25,921 nucleotides of DNA from Azoarcus_F sp036734105 (GTDB lineage Bacteria > Pseudomonadota > Gammaproteobacteria > Burkholderiales > Rhodocyclaceae): positions 1-25,921 of the forward strand of contig DAIMZH010000050.1 of NCBI GenBank assembly GCA_036734105.1, given 5' to 3'. Made by a program: the position numbers and the translations under genes. The notes beneath the pieces were generated by a model that ran no database searches, was not told the origin of the DNA, and saw nothing but the letters and a program-made list of their open reading frames with translations. Below are positions 24,719-25,921 of this stretch, in pieces (the first letter of the stretch is position 1; the number at the start of each line of letters is the position of its first letter).

Positions 24719-24995
24719 AACGCCTCCGTTCGTTTCGGTCCACACGACGGGCACTGATGATGCGTACAACCTCAATACCCTCATCTTCCAAGCGCACCGT
24801 GTGCGTCACCAGGAGTAGCAAGCAACCGCACACCATGCCGAGGGTTTGCCAACGTGGTTCGCCGTTTTCGATTCGGTCTTGTTCAGAGATGGCAAACGGG
24901 TCATCGAAGGCCCGTGCAGCTTCCTCGAACCGGATGCCGTGCTTGCGGAAGTTGCTGTCCGCCTTCTTTATATCCCATTCGAAGTAACGGTCCAT
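24705..24995 (-). CDS. brnT: BrnT-family toxin (ribonuclease)
   Basis: A 96-residue toxin of the RelE-like BrnT family, which cleaves RNA and stops translation until bound by BrnA. The family start FEWDIKKADSNFRKHGIRFEEAARAFDDPFAI is clear, as is the C-terminal IISARRVDRNERRRYEQG. The conserved basic and His residues of that pattern are present, so the toxin looks intact. The segment VCGCLLLLVTHTV is more Cys- and Leu-rich than I would expect at this place. There is only a weak Shine-Dalgarno before the ATG at 24995. A palindrome and promoter lie just upstream. Confidence 0.94.
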   Translation of the reverse strand: MDRYFEWDIKKADSNFRKHGIRFEEAARAFDDPFAISEQDRIENGEPRWQTLGMVCGCLLLLVTHTVRLEDEGIEVVRIISARRVDRNERRRYEQG

Positions 24996-25008
24996 TCACT
25001 TTTAGTGA

Positions 25009-25034
25009 TACTTTTATGTATATACAAAATAGTA
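25009..25034. promoter_or_regulatory. 26-base imperfect palindrome, likely BrnA operator
   Basis: Comparing 25009-25034 with its reverse complement gives 22 of 26 matching positions, centred on GTATATAC, with arms TACT/AGTA at the ends. It lies 14 bases upstream of the brnT start codon in strongly AT-rich DNA. BrnA is known to autorepress its operon, so this is the natural operator candidate. Confidence 0.65.
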
Positions 25035-25058
25035 TAACAAGTCATGGCGAAAAATCCA
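25031..25058 (-). promoter_or_regulatory. Candidate brnTA promoter
   Basis: On the minus strand a -10-like TATACT (25036-25031) and a -35-like TGGATT (25058-25053) are 16 bases apart. Transcription would start near 25024, inside the palindrome, giving a leader of about 30 bases. An alternative is TTGTTA with ATAAAA slightly downstream. Confidence 0.45.
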
Positions 25059-25345
25059 CGAGACGCAAGTCCATAAAATCTGAGGTTCTTCATGCGTTCC
25101 GAGGTCTTACGGGACAACTCACGAAACGCACGGATTTGTACACTAAGCCGTTGGCACGGATCGAACACGGGCAATTGCGAAGGTCTGACCGCTGTATGCG
25201 TCGGTGCCACACAAAAAGGCGCGACGCACGCAACGGCACACGACGTGATACCACGGGGTGTCAGACAGCGAGACGAGGGTTGAACGGGCGCGCGTCGTGG
25301 GAGAAAGTATCGCACGGAATGCCAGTTATGTTAACAAAGTGGGTG
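25059..25345. other. Stretch without a recognisable gene
   Basis: Together with the brnTA promoter and the repeat/hairpin block beside it, this makes a gap of about 470 bases between brnT and the porin stop codon. Short frames exist on both strands (for example 25092-25283 on + and 24968-25315 on -). They have no recognised motif, no convincing ribosome binding site, and arginine/cysteine-rich composition typical of non-coding GC-rich DNA. I see no RNA gene. Confidence 0.5.
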
Positions 25346-25380
25346 TCCTAGTGATTTCATCCTAGTGATTTCATGATTTC
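25346..25380. repeat. Two tandem 14-base repeats plus a partial copy
   Basis: The unit TCCTAGTGATTTCA occurs at 25346-25359 and 25360-25373, perfectly repeated. It is followed by TGATTTC (25374-25380), which matches part of the unit. Confidence 0.8.
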
Positions 25381-25388
25381 TCCCGCAG

Positions 25389-25413
25389 GAGTGCGCCCAT
25401 GCTGGGCGCACTC
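25389..25413. repeat. Strong 11-bp hairpin between the tandem repeats and the porin terminator
   Basis: GAGTGCGCCCA (25389-25399) and TGGGCGCACTC (25403-25413) form a perfect 11-bp inverted repeat around a 3-base loop. No T-run follows on either strand, so it is not a canonical terminator, although it would stall or protect a transcript from the porin gene. Confidence 0.75.
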
Positions 25414-25416
25414 AAT

Positions 25417-25446
25417 AAAAAAAGGGCACCGAAGCGCCCTTTTTTA
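25417..25446. terminator. Bidirectional Rho-independent terminator of the porin gene
   Basis: On the minus strand a GGGCGC/GTGCCC stem (one G-T pair) closed by a TTCG tetraloop is followed by seven T; on the plus strand the stem is followed by a T-run of equal quality. Seven A precede it at 25417-25423. It lies 19 bases past the porin stop codon. Confidence 0.92.
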
Positions 25447-25465
25447 TCAAACCGTCAGGAGACGA

Positions 25466-25921
25466 TTAGAAGCGATGCTGAATGGCAACCTGCAGGCCTT
25501 TCTGGTAGTCGCCAGCACCAGCAGCGGTGACTGACATTGCAGCGCCGTTCCTGTTGCTGATGTCAGCATACACAGCGTAGACCTTGGTACGAGCAGACAG
25601 CTTGTGCTCATAGCCCAGAGCCCACTGCGACGCCTTGGCATTGGAACCAGTGGTCTTGTCCTTCCAGCTGTTGTACGAAGCCATGAACTTGCCAGCATCG
25701 CCGACCGGTGCGCTTGCGCCAACCATCCAGTAGGTAGCCGGGGCAAAAGCCTGATCAGCACGGTCACGACCGTAAGCTGCGTGCGCTACAACAGCGCCGA
25801 AGTCGTAGGTACCAGCAAGGTCGATACGCTTCTGTGCCTTGGCCTTGTTTCCACCAACTTCGAGGGTGGCAACGTGGTAGTTCAGACCAACCATCAACGG
25901 ACCGTTCTTGTAGACCGGGGA
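25466..25921 (-). CDS. Gram-negative porin (Porin_4 type), C-terminal part
   Basis: The visible 151 residues are the C-terminal portion of a trimeric outer-membrane beta-barrel porin for passive solute diffusion; the gene continues beyond the right edge. Alternating strands such as GPLMVGLNYHVATLEVGG, ATYWMVGASAPVG, ASQWALGYEHKLSARTKVYAVYADISN and the terminal GLQVAIQHRF are typical of betaproteobacterial porins. The final phenylalanine is the signal read by the BAM complex, of which BamB is also encoded in this window. The M at 25894 is internal, because the frame stays open to the edge. Confidence 0.93.
   Translation of the reverse strand, partial: SPVYKNGPLMVGLNYHVATLEVGGNKAKAQKRIDLAGTYDFGAVVAHAAYGRDRADQAFAPATYWMVGASAPVGDAGKFMASYNSWKDKTTGSNAKASQWALGYEHKLSARTKVYAVYADISNRNGAAMSVTAAGAGDYQKGLQVAIQHRF

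Noticed and set aside
25130..25205. A possible tRNA-like element suggested by GGATCGAAC, the reverse complement of a T-loop-like GTTCGATCC
   Set aside because: The flanking bases do not pair into a T stem, and no acceptor, D or anticodon arms could be found.
25092..25283. A 63-codon + strand frame in the gap before the porin
   Set aside because: No ribosome binding site, no motif, and composition typical of random GC-rich translation.
24968..25315. A 115-codon minus-strand frame running through the brnTA promoter
   Set aside because: It overlaps the operator palindrome and the start of brnT, has no recognised motif and no good ribosome binding site.
25346..25413. CRISPR-like or attachment-site interpretation of the short tandem repeats
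   Set aside because: The units are directly adjacent with no spacers, only two full copies exist, and there is no integrase or cas gene nearby.

Overview
The window reads as a chromosomal segment of a betaproteobacterium. Rhodocyclales (Thauera/Azoarcus/Zoogloea relatives) is my best guess from protein similarity remembered by eye, and it is not proven. The evidence is the gene order ndk-rlmN-pilW-rodZ-ispG-hisS-yfgM-bamB-der-hfq-hflX-hflK-hflC-yjeT-hisZ-purA, a Porin_4-type outer-membrane porin ending in Phe, BamB and PilW lipoproteins, and GC-rich coding sequence throughout. Most of the window is housekeeping DNA; accessory content is limited to about 23.7-25.4 kb.

Layout. The left edge cuts a tRNA-Leu(CAG), which is followed by a clear intrinsic terminator on the + strand. 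From 15.5 kb down to 0.17 kb runs one very compact minus-strand cluster of 16 genes. Neighbours commonly overlap by 4-14 bases or sit within 25 bases of each other; the largest internal gap is 98 bases upstream of hfq. The cluster covers nucleotide metabolism (ndk, purA), RNA modification and decoding (rlmN, hisS), isoprenoid synthesis (ispG), the cell envelope and type IV pilus (pilW, rodZ, yfgM, bamB), ribosome-linked GTPases (der, hflX), RNA-based regulation (hfq), modulation of the FtsH protease (hflKC) and histidine synthesis regulation (hisZ). Two histidyl-tRNA synthetase-fold genes, the enzyme hisS and the regulatory paralogue hisZ, lie in this same cluster.

At 15.66-19.31 kb a TRAP-type solute-binding protein gene (dctP-like) faces away from an overlapping sensor kinase/response regulator pair (dctS/dctR-like). 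Only 58 bases separate the two start codons. The membrane subunits dctQ and dctM are not next to dctP. From 19.5 to 22.6 kb come tilS and accA (overlapping, minus strand) and a Bax-inhibitor-1/YccA-family membrane protein with its own terminator. A LysR regulator of the NhaR type is divergent from the last of these.

The right end holds a GTG-initiated DUF29 gene, a BrnT/BrnA type II toxin-antitoxin pair with a 26-base imperfect palindrome over its likely promoter, and about 350 bases without a convincing gene. It closes with a two-copy 14-base tandem repeat, a strong hairpin and the 3' part of a porin gene with a bidirectional UUCG-type terminator. I found no CRISPR array, insertion sequence, prophage or origin. 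I did not find a convincing undescribed system; the most promising leads are the brnTA operator/promoter architecture, the orphan dctP-dctSR arrangement, and the repeat/hairpin block beside the porin.
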